From Plasmopara viticola (lineage: Eukaryota > Oomycota > Peronosporomycetes > Peronosporales > Peronosporaceae), in assembly GCA_001695595.3 (NCBI GenBank), contig MBPM02000087.1:1-64000 (forward strand): a stretch of DNA of 64,000 nt, in the 5' to 3' direction. Under the pieces are notes generated by a model. That model worked only from the letters and a program-made list of their open reading frames with translations. It had not been told where the DNA came from and did not search any database. Positions 9,351 to 18,061 of this stretch are shown here, piece by piece. The translations under genes and the position numbers were made by a program. Position 1 is the first letter of the stretch; each line of letters opens with the position of its first letter.

Positions 9351-12035
9351 ATGCTTCCTTCGAGTTATATATCATCGTTGTACAATCCATTAGACTACAT
9401 TGGCTCCTTTGGCTATCTAACTATTAGTGTTGGAGATTTGCGATATAACAAGCGAAACGGTGTAAATTACACTTCGGATTTGTACATTACAGGAAATATC
9501 TATCAAAATGGAACAATGATTGATTTGAGTGTGCTGTCGGGTATTACACCAGGAATTGCTTCTGCTGGTAAATTGATTGCTGTTGATTCAAATAGAGACA
9601 TCACTAACATTAATAGTCTCTCAGCGTCGCAGTTAACTGGTACCCTTCAAACTGCAGCTCAACCAAGTATCACCTCGCTTGGAACACTATCAGCAACACT
9701 GAATATTAGTGGATCTACTCCTATAACTTGTAATAACTCCCTATCGAGCAGCACATGCTCATTATCTGTTGATTCTGTATCTGGAGATCAGACATTTGGC
9801 AGTACAACAGCGAATAAGTTTCATTTGAGAACAAATGGAAATAGAAAAATAACGATAGGATCCACAGGTTTAGTTGGCATTAATAATACTGCTCCTGCTA
9901 AGCAATTAGATATCATTGGATCAACCGCTTTGACAAATGCGCTATATCAAATTAGTGATGGAACAGTTCTATATCAGCAGTGGTTTGATGGGACTCAATG
10001 TTGTCTTCAAACATTTAGCAATCATCCGCTAACTTTTGCCACGAATAATGCTTCAGTGCAAATGTCAATTTTAACGAATGGAAATGTAGCTGTTAATAAC
10101 ACATTGACAGCTACGAATATATCCGCTTCAACGTTATATGGAACGCTTCAAACCGCTGCTCAGCCAAATATTACATCGCTTGGAACTTTAGCGACTCTTA
10201 CAGCTACAGCAATTACTGGAACGCTTCAAACAGCTGCTCAGCCCAATATTACATCGATTGGAACTTTAGCGACTCTTACGGCTACATCAATTACTGGGAC
10301 ACTTCAAACAGCAGCACAACCAAATATTACATCGATTGGAACTTTAACATCATTGAATACGGCAGGATTAGTAACCGCTACTTTAACTGCTAATGGGCAA
10401 TCGTTTAGATCTATAAATGGTACTTCAACATGTGCTCTGTTTCATTTTAACAACTACGGCAAACAATTTAGTCTTTCAAACAAGTAATACAGGAAGAATG
10501 ACAATTAGTTCATCAGGTGCAGTATCTGGTATCTCATCATTAAGCGCTACTTCTATTACAGGAACTTTACAAACAGCAGCTCAACCTAATATTACATCTA
10601 CAGGAGATTTAACGCTACCTACGTCATTGCCAATTACAAATGGTACTACTCCACTATCAATCAGTAATACAACATCAACGAGTACCTTTCGCTTAACTAT
10701 TCAAAATAGTGGTGGTGCTCAAGATATTAATTCTTTTACAAACCATAGTTTCTTCTTAAATTCAAACAATACAAGACGATTGCAATGTGATCCTGTTAGT
10801 AATATTGATATTTTAAATCATAATGCAGCTACTGTTGGATAAAGCTTGGTGGTACATTAATTACATCAAATGCAACAGAGCTTAACTACCTAGATTAAAC
10901 TACGGGCCCAGGAAAAGCAGAAGCTTCAAAAGCATTAGTATTAGATGCAAGTAGAAATTTAGCGAATGTTGGTAAAGTTAATTTTACATCATCAGATGCT
11001 ACCCAACCTACCGGCACTACTAATGCAAGTAATTATGGCTTAAATATCTTATCAACAGTAAATACAAATGGACAGTACAATTCAGCTGCGATTGCATTTA
11101 GAAATAGTAATGTAGATGGTATGCCTCATGGTGTAATTTTATCTCAACGTACTGCTGCAGCTGCTGGTGACCTAGTATTTTTAACACAATCTGCTACAAA
11201 CAATGTATCAGAAACATGTAGAATGTTATCAACTGGAGCATTAGCAGTTAATGCTATAGCTGCTGCTGCCGTAACTGCTTTTGGAAGTGCAAACTATGTT
11301 GATGGTTCCTACCAGAAAGTATTAGATTTGCAATCAAACAATGTGTCTCCAATAGATTTTTGCATTGAAATTAACTCTGGAACAAACGCAACAAGTACAA
11401 ATGCAACTTGGATGGGCAATTTGACTAACAATGATTTACGATTCGGAGTCAATAACTCAACTAAGATGATTCTTGACACAAATGGGCGTTTAGGAGTTGG
11501 AACAACATCACCGAGTACTACTTTGCATGTTAGTGGAACTGTTTCTAATACATTTAATGTTGGGGGATCTTTATATTCTACTGGGACATCTACAGCATAC
11601 ACTACAAGTCAATTGGGCCCCGTTACGGTGAGCGTCGCTGCTATGTTTGGTGGTCCGATTCAGTGTTCATCGATTTATTGTACATCGGATCGGAGATGCA
11701 AGGACAGTATCGACCAAGTAGACACTGATTATTGCGATAAGTTCTATGATCTAAACATTTATGAATACAAATACAAAGGGTCAGATGAAACATTTTCAAA
11801 AATTGGTTTCATTAGTCAAGACTTGTATGCAGCTGGATACATAAATCTACTATCAATGACACCAAATGAAAATCTGAAGAAAGTGGATGAAAACGACATT
11901 GAAGGATATCAGATGAACATTGATTATAGTAAAATTACAGCGATCAACTTCTGTATGATAAAAAAATTATTAGCCTCTACTAAACAGTTAGAAGCTGAAT
12001 TAAATACTCCAAAAGCAAAACTGAAACATAATTGA
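9351..12035 (+). pseudogene. long fibre-like protein with repeats and S74-type C-terminal chaperone, broken
   Basis: One gene in three open pieces (9351-10487, 10417-10842, 11121-12035). The shaft carries repeats of the type GTLQTAAQPNITSIGTL (at least five between 9637 and 10605), known from fibre proteins of large DNA viruses and phages. The end (about 11690-12020) reads TSDRRCKDSID and KIGFISQDLYAAGYI. It fits the peptidase S74 / intramolecular chaperone domain, which trimerises the fibre and cuts itself off at the Ser of SDRR. The interruptions are a frameshift near 10475, a missing base near 10842, and an in-frame TAA at 10896-10898. An undamaged form would have about 895 residues. It probably served virion attachment; that role is inferred. 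Confidence 0.88.
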
Positions 12036-12254
12036 GTGAAGCTCAATAGAGTTGTCAGCAAAAAAACTTAATTTTTTTGCCGGCTGACGGATACTAATAG
12101 CCTGACTGGTCTGAAGACCAGGCGAACTTGTTCGGCGGGCAAAGACCCTTCGAACTTCGTTAGGACGGCGAGGGAGTTCACTCCGCGAGCCAATGGTGGA
12201 GCACCGAAGGTCCCCTAGAGCCCTATGGGCGCCCATTCTGGAGCTCGCTCCAAT
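12036..12254. other. GC-rich hairpin-dense intergenic segment, possible fragment of a large-subunit rRNA
   Basis: The segment lies between the convergent fibre and major capsid genes and is clearly richer in G and C than both. It begins with a hairpin over the fibre stop codon (ATTGAG/CTCAAT, 12031-12047), followed by GTCAGC+A7 pairing with T7+GCTGAC (12054-12087). Then come CTGGTC-TGAA-GACCAG, GGAG-TTCA-CTCC, GCCC-TAT-GGGC and GGAG-CTCG-CTCC. The words GCTGACGGATACTAATAG (12083-12100) resemble the conserved 3' end of bacterial-type 23S rRNA. It could be a captured rRNA piece, a structured RNA or a bidirectional terminator. No coding frame is convincing. Confidence 0.4.
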
Positions 12255-14030
12255 CTACTCATATTCAACCACTTCACCGGTTAAACGATCAATAGGCATA
12301 GAACGACCGTATGCTACGAGAATTAGACAATTTATACCTTGACTACAAGTGTTGGTACCGGATACAAGGATAGATTGAGGCACATCTGGATTGGTTAAAC
12401 GAGAGCAGTCAGCGATCAGCATGCGCTGGCCAACATCCCATTTGAACGAGTCAAATAACCCATTGCTGATCTCATGAGATAGAGCTCCGTTAATAGCTCC
12501 AAGCTTCTTGACTTCGTCTTGAAACGATTCGAATGAGTAGTCATGCGTTTTGTTAAAAACGTTTTCATTGCCAACCATTACCTGGAAATTCCGGACACTC
12601 GCTCCTGGCTGACAAGTCCATGGAGCAGAATCGAATGGAGATTGGAATTGTTCAGTATTCGCTGCACTTACGAAATGACCACTGCTGGTTTCGCTAAATG
12701 GAATTAAAGCAACGTATTTGATATTCTTTAAGCTCGCAGATAGTTGAAAGCTAAAAGCAGCGTTTTGCTGACTGTTTTGCTGTCCAGTGCCTGCTCGCGC
12801 TTTAAAATACTGTGCGTAGCAGTCAAGGTAGTTGATTTTCTTAACAGGTTTGGCAACGATTTGACTTTGATTAGCAATATCATAGAAAGGAATGTATGAT
12901 CGAGTCGTTGTAAATGGGAAGATTTGACCAGAAGTCGAGATCGCTGTAATGTTGTTAGACATAACACCAAAAGCAACTCGTAGTGACCCAGCTGCACCTG
13001 TTGTCAATTTTCCTGCATTTGGATTACCAGTAGCTGCACTTGCTACCATTACAGAAACTGTAGAATAACCGTTTAGGGAGACAGATGATAAACTCATTAA
13101 ATCACCAGTTGCAGTCGTGATATCAACGAAACCGGTGTTGAACGTCATGGTTAATTTGATTTGAGGATTTGCAACAAGATCTAATTCTTTGAAGATTGGA
13201 TGGAGGTCAACTAAGCGAATCTTTAATACATAGTACCACGTACCAGCAACACCACCAGCGGTCGTTACACCTGCTACGTAACCACCAGTACCTTGCTGCT
13301 GGATTTTAGCAAGAATAGCGCCACTTCGCGTTGTTGGCCAACCAAGAGGGTTTGTTGCTGTGATCGTTGCTCCAGTGGCATCAGAGGTACCAATTTGTTG
13401 TGGATTCCACATTAGACGTTGAATTAGTCCGGTATTAAGAGCTGGCGTTGTTTCTGGAATTAAACCAGTAGCTACAGTCGAGGCAGCATTGACTGAATTA
13501 TTAACGAAACCATCTCCTTGTGTTGAAGTTGCAGGATTACTTCCACTTTGTGAGAAATTAAGACTTGATACATCATCTGGAGCAAGATAGCAATCTGCAC
13601 CGTTCTTTAATAAATCATCATCACACCATTCAGTTTGAGCGCGTAAGTTGTTCCAATAATTTTTATAGTCATTGCTCGTAATGACACTTTTACCGTTAAT
13701 TTCAACCGCTAATTTATCAACAATATTCCATACACCAGCTTTTAATCCTACCGCGAACCGATTTAGAACTCCGTTAAGGGCACTTGCAGAAGTATTTTTA
13801 GCCGTTACTACATAAGGAACTACTACATATGAATCTCGAAGACTTCCATAACCAGTCGCACCATTTAGCTGTGAAGTTGCATTTATGATGACAGTTCCCG
13901 ATTGATACGAACCGTTGTTGTCATCAACAACGCTAACAACACGTTTGTCTTTGCTGACACTGATAACTGGATCAGGACTAGTCGTCGAGTCATATAAAAA
14001 CGAATCTGCTAATTGCGTGCTATCACTCAT
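12255..14030 (-). CDS. major capsid protein (double jelly roll)
   Basis: The main shell protein of the predicted icosahedral particle; 591 residues, in the usual range for Polinton major capsid proteins. It starts MSDSTQLADSFLYDS, has the Ser/Thr/Asn/Gly-rich beta composition of double-jelly-roll proteins, and shows typical segments such as GSLRDSYVVVPYVV near residue 62, YWNNLRAQTEW near 124, and the C-terminal part INCLILVAYGRSM. Assignment rests on these features, on length and on location next to protease, penton and ATPase genes. The frame is fully open. The start is separated from the divergent protease gene by 60 bases with TATA-like sequence. Confidence 0.88.
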   Translation of the reverse strand: MSDSTQLADSFLYDSTTSPDPVISVSKDKRVVSVVDDNNGSYQSGTVIINATSQLNGATGYGSLRDSYVVVPYVVTAKNTSASALNGVLNRFAVGLKAGVWNIVDKLAVEINGKSVITSNDYKNYWNNLRAQTEWCDDDLLKNGADCYLAPDDVSSLNFSQSGSNPATSTQGDGFVNNSVNAASTVATGLIPETTPALNTGLIQRLMWNPQQIGTSDATGATITATNPLGWPTTRSGAILAKIQQQGTGGYVAGVTTAGGVAGTWYYVLKIRLVDLHPIFKELDLVANPQIKLTMTFNTGFVDITTATGDLMSLSSVSLNGYSTVSVMVASAATGNPNAGKLTTGAAGSLRVAFGVMSNNITAISTSGQIFPFTTTRSYIPFYDIANQSQIVAKPVKKINYLDCYAQYFKARAGTGQQNSQQNAAFSFQLSASLKNIKYVALIPFSETSSGHFVSAANTEQFQSPFDSAPWTCQPGASVRNFQVMVGNENVFNKTHDYSFESFQDEVKKLGAINGALSHEISNGLFDSFKWDVGQRMLIADCSRLTNPDVPQSILVSGTNTCSQGINCLILVAYGRSMPIDRLTGEVVEYE

Positions 14031-14071
14031 TATTGAAATTGTAAGTTAATGCTTTTTATATTATGAGTAGC

Positions 14072-14084
14072 TATATATAAACAT
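14072..14084 (+). promoter_or_regulatory. second copy of the 13-base TATA-like motif
   Basis: TATATATAAACAT, identical to 489-501, lies 6 bases before the protease ATG at 14091. The near-palindromic core could also serve the divergent major capsid gene, whose ATG ends at 14030. Confidence 0.5.
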
Positions 14085-14090
14085 CAGATA

Positions 14091-14492
14091 ATGATTTTGA
14101 AATTAAATAATCTGGGCGAATCTACTGCCAATGAACTACAACAACTTGCAAATCAGCTGAATGTTCATATCGACAATATACTAGATTTCAGAAGCATTAG
14201 AGCCCCACTAGGTAATGGAAGCTACATTATTTTACTACGATTGGATCCAGGAGTTGGACATTGGGTTTGTATGTGCAACAATGAATACTTTGATTCAATG
14301 GGTATTGGGCCACCGAGAATTCTTGGCGCTAAGAAATATAATGACAAACAGTATCAAGGGAGCTATGATAATTATTGCGGTTTATGGAGTATGTTATACC
14401 TTTATAGTAAGCAACACAATCGACCTGATTTATTGAGAAATTTTTACGATTTGAATACAGAAATTTCACTTCTTAATATAGAGTCATTATGA
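14091..14492 (+). CDS. adenovirus-type (Ulp1-like) maturation cysteine protease
   Basis: Processes virion proteins during assembly in related viruses. It has 133 residues. The catalytic set is visible in the expected order: H57 in VGHWVCM, D68 in YFDSMG, Q89 in KQYQGSY and C96 in DNYCGLWS. This His-Asp-Gln-Cys arrangement and the short length match the adenovirus-like proteases of Polintons and virophages. The stop overlaps the start of the next gene by four bases (ATGA), suggesting coupled expression. The frame is intact. The upstream region carries a TATA-like word. Confidence 0.9.
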   Translation: MILKLNNLGESTANELQQLANQLNVHIDNILDFRSIRAPLGNGSYIILLRLDPGVGHWVCMCNNEYFDSMGIGPPRILGAKKYNDKQYQGSYDNYCGLWSMLYLYSKQHNRPDLLRNFYDLNTEISLLNIESL

Positions 14493-14878
14493 ATAGAATC
14501 AGACGATACAGAGGACCTGAAGTGGATGAAGTTGCTCCAAAAGATGATAGAATCGATGTGATAATGAAAGAATTGGAGTTTTTGCGCTCTGAATTAGCTC
14601 AAAAAAATGTTGAATCATCCATTTCGAAATATTTCAAAGAAGATATTTTCACAAAAGATAGAGAAACCTTACTCAAAGATGAATTTATTAGTAAAGGAGA
14701 TTATCTAGAAATTTCATTAACGATACTAAATGCCAGATACAAACAATGGTGTATTGATACTGGACACAATCGTATGTTGCGTAAAGCAATCATTGAGAAC
14801 ATCCGAAACGACAAAGTCGATGGAGTTGTGTTCAAATATTACGATGGATACGACAAAATACGCGTTTTTCCTAGTTAG
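14489..14878 (+). CDS. hypothetical protein with N-terminal coiled-coil (129 aa)
   Basis: The ATG overlaps the protease stop by four bases. The 129-residue product has a basic N terminus (MNRIRRYRG), a Glu/Lys-rich helix (about 25-45) that could form a coiled coil, and a C-terminal part (KQWCIDTGHNRMLRKAIIE) followed by aromatic-rich strands (VVFKYYDGYDKIRVF). I do not recognise a family; the C-terminal part could be a small winged-helix-like DNA-binding fold, but this is a guess. Tight coupling with the protease supports a virion or replication role. Its 3' end overlaps the convergent 81-residue frame by 8 bases. Confidence 0.6.
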   Translation: MNRIRRYRGPEVDEVAPKDDRIDVIMKELEFLRSELAQKNVESSISKYFKEDIFTKDRETLLKDEFISKGDYLEISLTILNARYKQWCIDTGHNRMLRKAIIENIRNDKVDGVVFKYYDGYDKIRVFPS

Positions 14879-15116
14879 TGTATTTATAGTTGATATTCTG
14901 ACACTGATAAATACTTGCACAAATCAAGTCAATTTCTTCGCAAATTTTTATTATGTCTGATCCTGTATGCTTATTTATTTTTGAACAATTTAGTCTAATA
15001 TCTTCAAAATCAATATTATCGGTATCATCGGTACTATCGGTATCTATCGGTTCATGAAGCTTAACATCTTCAACATAACCAGTATTATCGGTATCGGATA
15101 GATATGTAATATCCAT
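14871..15116 (-). CDS. small acidic hypothetical protein (81 aa)
   Basis: An 81-residue frame starting MDITYLSDTDN, rich in Asp, Thr, Ile and Asn, with short repeats (DTDSTDDTDNIDFED) caused by TCGGTATC-type words in the DNA. No domain is recognised. Upstream, the reverse strand has a TATAAATA-type AT-rich stretch at 15128-15147, a plausible promoter. It overlaps the convergent gene by a few bases. It is the last clearly AT-rich, element-like gene before the GC-richer CRN gene. Confidence 0.4.
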   Translation of the reverse strand: MDITYLSDTDNTGYVEDVKLHEPIDTDSTDDTDNIDFEDIRLNCSKINKHTGSDIIKICEEIDLICASIYQCQNINYKYTN

Positions 15117-15164
15117 GCTCTTTGTGTCTATATAAATAAATATATTTGTATCTGCAGTTGTTCA

Positions 15165-15182
15165 ATCACCCAGTTGGGTGAT
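15165..15182. repeat. 18-base inverted repeat at the junction before the CRN gene
   Basis: ATCACCCA and TGGGTGAT, 8-base perfect arms around GT. It lies where AT-rich viral sequence gives way to GC-richer CRN sequence, 80 bases before the preferred CRN start. It could be an operator-like site or a scar of the insertion. Confidence 0.5.
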
Positions 15183-15261
15183 GTCAAAAGCGTTATATCA
15201 TTTGATTGGCTGAAATATGGATAGAGGGAACGTCCCTCACTCACAGAAAGCAATTGGAAAC

Positions 15262-17124
15262 ATGGTGAAGCTGTTCTGCGCGCTCGTTGGAGTGAAGGGA
15301 AACGCCTTCTCCGTGACGATTGATGCGAGCGAGTCTGTGGATGACTTGAAGGACGCGATCAAGGCGAAGAATGAGAAGACAATCACGTGTGATCCACGGG
15401 AACTGGAGCTGTTCCTCGCCAGAAAGGGCGACGCGTGGTTGACCCAAAAGCAGGTGGACGAAGGAATCAGTGACACGAGTGATTTCAAGCCATTGAAGGT
15501 TGTGGCAGCCCCGCTCCAGTTGGTCGGCTTGTCGGAGAAAGACGTTGCGTTCGAACTCACGATGGAGGATATCGAGACTATGAACACCCCTGTTCACGTG
15601 TTGGTGGTGTTTCCAGAAGTTGATCAGGAGCAATGGGATGAGCTACGGGCACGCAAGAAGGCCAGATCATTGACTGTCATCGAGGTCGAGAGGATGGATT
15701 CAATTGCAACCACCTTGGATATCGGCAGGTGGCAAATTGGTGGCCTCGCACTCGACATTCGCCACGTCGAGCCGGATTTTCCCGCGTGGTTCTATGTTCG
15801 GGAGGAAACGCAGGACATCATCAAGGTATTCAACGACCATATGGAAAAGCAGCTCAGCACTGTGTTTGTGGGGACACCTGGTGTTGGGAAGAGCATGATG
15901 GTCGTGTTGTTTGCGTTCTACATGGCTTTGCTTCAACAGAAACGCGTCGTCTTGTTTCGGAAGCTGAAAAAGGAAGGATTCTCCTTGCTGTATCTGGATG
16001 GAAAGAACAAGCAATATTGGCGAAGTAACAAGGCAAGCTTGAGTGATCTTGATGAACTGCGTGGTCAAGATTTTGAATTGTGTCTGGACGGTCTCATGCA
16101 CAAGGACATTGCCGAAAACTTTGCAACGCTGGCGTCGTTCCGAATGCTTGCAACGTCTGTCCAGTATCCAATGAAGAACGACGACGGTCCTGTACTGAGG
16201 CGTTGTCTAGTGCCCTTTTGGTCCAAGGTGGATTTGAAATCTGTTGGGGCGCATTTTCAATGGACGGAACACAATATCAAGGACAGGTACTACTACTCGG
16301 GTGGCAACTTGCGCGACTTCTTGTCGGAGAAGAGCGTTGTCATAGATTTAATTGACCAGGCTATTGGTCTCGTTGATGCGCAAGTGGCCGAACTTTTGAA
16401 TACCCAGTATGCTCTTGGCTCGGAGAAACAAATTGATGATCGCTTACGGATGACGTCAGTTCGAGCGAGTGAGCAGGATCCCAAGAACCAAAGCAGCTCG
16501 GCGAAGTATACGATGACGAGGTCGTGGTTTTGTGTGATCACCTCCGAGTATGCGTTGAGGCAACTTGGCAAAATCGTGGGGCCATCCTACTATGAGGAGT
16601 TGTGGTCAAAAGGTCGCATGCTTGGCGACGATGGGTTGATGGGAATTGCATTCGAGAATTACGTGCATGCAATGGCAAGAGACGGACAGAAGCTTGAGTT
16701 GCAGGTGAGGACGTACGACCGAAGAAAAAAAAACCAGCATACATATGCTGCGTTGGAATTCGAAGCCAAAGCGTATCTCTATGAAGGCACTGATGCAGCG
16801 GAATGCGAAGCAATCATGCAGCAACTTGCGGATGTCGACTATTGGTATCCCTGCACACGTTGTTTGGAGACTATCGACAGTGTTGCCAAGCTGAACATGG
16901 GTGGGGAACATAACGTGGTTGGCTTGATCCAAATAACGAAGTCCGACAATCACAAAATTGACTCATTGGCACTTGACAAGTATGCGAGGATGTTTCCGGA
17001 CGGTGCCAGATATATTGCGCTGGTGCCAGACAAGGAGACCAGTGATAAATTTCGACTTGCTCCAGCTGATCCTCCAACCCAAGTGTTGTTGTACGTTGCG
17101 TATGTCGCAACCTGGAGTCCTTGA
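15262..17124 (+). CDS. Crinkler (CRN) family protein: ubiquitin-like head, P-loop NTPase, nuclease-like tail
   Basis: CRN proteins are oomycete effectors, many acting in the host plant nucleus. From the ATG at 15262 the product has 620 residues and starts MVKLFCALVGVKGNAFSV, the usual CRN N terminus; the frame is open to 15217, but the 15 extra residues do not fit the family. The translocation-type motif is LELFLARKG (48-56), a variant of LxLFLAK, and the head ends with VHVLVVFPE (111-119). A P-loop GTPGVGKS follows at 204-211. The C-terminal part (LETIDSVAKL, then GLIQITKSDNHKID) resembles the PD-(D/E)XK nuclease-like region of CRN NTPases, with Gln in place of the usual acidic residue. No stop or frameshift interrupts it. 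Base composition is GC-richer than neighbouring element genes. Confidence 0.92.
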   Translation: MVKLFCALVGVKGNAFSVTIDASESVDDLKDAIKAKNEKTITCDPRELELFLARKGDAWLTQKQVDEGISDTSDFKPLKVVAAPLQLVGLSEKDVAFELTMEDIETMNTPVHVLVVFPEVDQEQWDELRARKKARSLTVIEVERMDSIATTLDIGRWQIGGLALDIRHVEPDFPAWFYVREETQDIIKVFNDHMEKQLSTVFVGTPGVGKSMMVVLFAFYMALLQQKRVVLFRKLKKEGFSLLYLDGKNKQYWRSNKASLSDLDELRGQDFELCLDGLMHKDIAENFATLASFRMLATSVQYPMKNDDGPVLRRCLVPFWSKVDLKSVGAHFQWTEHNIKDRYYYSGGNLRDFLSEKSVVIDLIDQAIGLVDAQVAELLNTQYALGSEKQIDDRLRMTSVRASEQDPKNQSSSAKYTMTRSWFCVITSEYALRQLGKIVGPSYYEELWSKGRMLGDDGLMGIAFENYVHAMARDGQKLELQVRTYDRRKKNQHTYAALEFEAKAYLYEGTDAAECEAIMQQLADVDYWYPCTRCLETIDSVAKLNMGGEHNVVGLIQITKSDNHKIDSLALDKYARMFPDGARYIALVPDKETSDKFRLAPADPPTQVLLYVAYVATWSP

Positions 17125-17717
17125 AACCATGTGCTGCAGAATTATGCTTTTCTCTGATAGCCTGTCTAAGCCGATAGTGTTGTGGTGGTAGCGATTTGCC
17201 TCCTATCCTCAGCTACTTGTTGAACACTGTATTGATTCCAAAATGCTCGTTGGTTCTGATCACCTGTATGATCTAATAACCTGCTGAATCGCGACAAGGA
17301 ATTGACCAATGTTACAGCACATGTATGAACCAAACTGACTGTCGAGGACATACGATCGACAGCTGTGATGTAGGCAGTGAATCGAGCAGTGGAACAACGC
17401 AGGTGCGAGGACGGTGGATCGACTGCGTATTTGAGAAACAGCTGTGGTTGAGGCCTGTTGATGAGACTATCATACCTTGAGATGGCATACCCATGGATAA
17501 GAATGTCATCCCCATGGATAAGAATGTCATCCCCATGGATAAGAATGTCATCCCCATGGATAAGAATGGAATACCTCGGGATGAGGAACCATACCCAGGG
17601 ATAGTATCCAAGGATGAGAATGCCATACCCATGGATGAGAATTTGGAAACATGCAGGCTTTTCAAAAGTGATAGTTTTAACAATGGAGATTTCAGACAAA
17701 AAAATAACTCGATTAAT
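17125..17717. other. non-coding stretch after the CRN gene with a minisatellite
   Basis: I see no supported gene here. The first half is unremarkable; the second half holds the 21-bp tandem repeat. Composition is closer to host than to viral sequence, so it is probably the flank that arrived with the CRN gene. Confidence 0.5.
17472..17640. repeat. 21-bp tandem repeat (minisatellite)
   Basis: Four adjacent 21-base units with core CCATGGATAAGAATG lie at 17491-17511, 17512-17532, 17533-17553 and 17554-17574; the first three are identical. Diverged copies flank them on both sides. The unit length is a multiple of three, so frames stay open on both strands, but neither looks like a protein. Confidence 0.9.
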
Positions 17718-18032
17718 TTAATTCTGTGTCTTAAATTCGTTCAAGTTTTCTTTCAATGATGGACATTTATTGTTGATGTATTCATTTTTACACATCCAAT
17801 TGAAATATTGCTTATCGTTTTCAACAATCCACTTAACGGATTTGTTTTTATGTTTGCCCCAACGCATGATATAACTATCGTCTCCATCTTGGAACTTGCC
17901 TTGTAAAAATCGTTTGACATCCGATTCTTCGGATTGTTGGTTGTATAACCATCGACAGTATGACGCATCTTGATCATAAACTTCCTCAAGAGCCTTTCCT
18001 TTGTATTTTCCAAACTCTAAAATAACAGACAT
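17718..18032 (-). CDS. small protein with two ExoX C-terminal-like motifs
   Basis: The 104-residue product begins MSVILEFGKYKGKALEEVYD and continues SYCRWLYNQ (about residues 7-32). A second, weaker copy reads MRWGKHKNKSVKWIVEND and YFNWMCKN (about 55-82). The FGKYKGK...YxRWL pattern is that of the small domain at the C terminus of exodeoxyribonuclease X-like proteins, common in DNA viruses; there is no exonuclease domain here. The start lies 30 bases inside the right inverted repeat, and the gene reads inward, mirroring the small gene at the left end. It may bind DNA during replication or packaging; this is inferred. Confidence 0.7.
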   Translation of the reverse strand: MSVILEFGKYKGKALEEVYDQDASYCRWLYNQQSEESDVKRFLQGKFQDGDDSYIMRWGKHKNKSVKWIVENDKQYFNWMCKNEYINNKCPSLKENLNEFKTQN

Positions 18033-18061
18033 GTTTATGTGTAGTGTATGGTGTATCCCTA

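Noticed and set aside
12000..12236. 78-codon minus-strand frame over the GC-rich intergenic segment
   Set aside because: Composition follows the structured DNA, it runs into the fibre gene antisense, and no domain is visible.
15217..15261. Upstream start of the CRN gene
   Set aside because: The 15 additional residues do not fit the family; CRN proteins normally begin at the MVKLFC-type position.
15237..17110. Several minus-strand frames of 90-133 codons
   Set aside because: They are antisense shadows of the GC-richer CRN coding frame.
17493..17759. 88-codon frame with MDKNVIP repeats
   Set aside because: It is created by the 21-bp minisatellite, is also open on the other strand, and its unique end shows no protein-like pattern.
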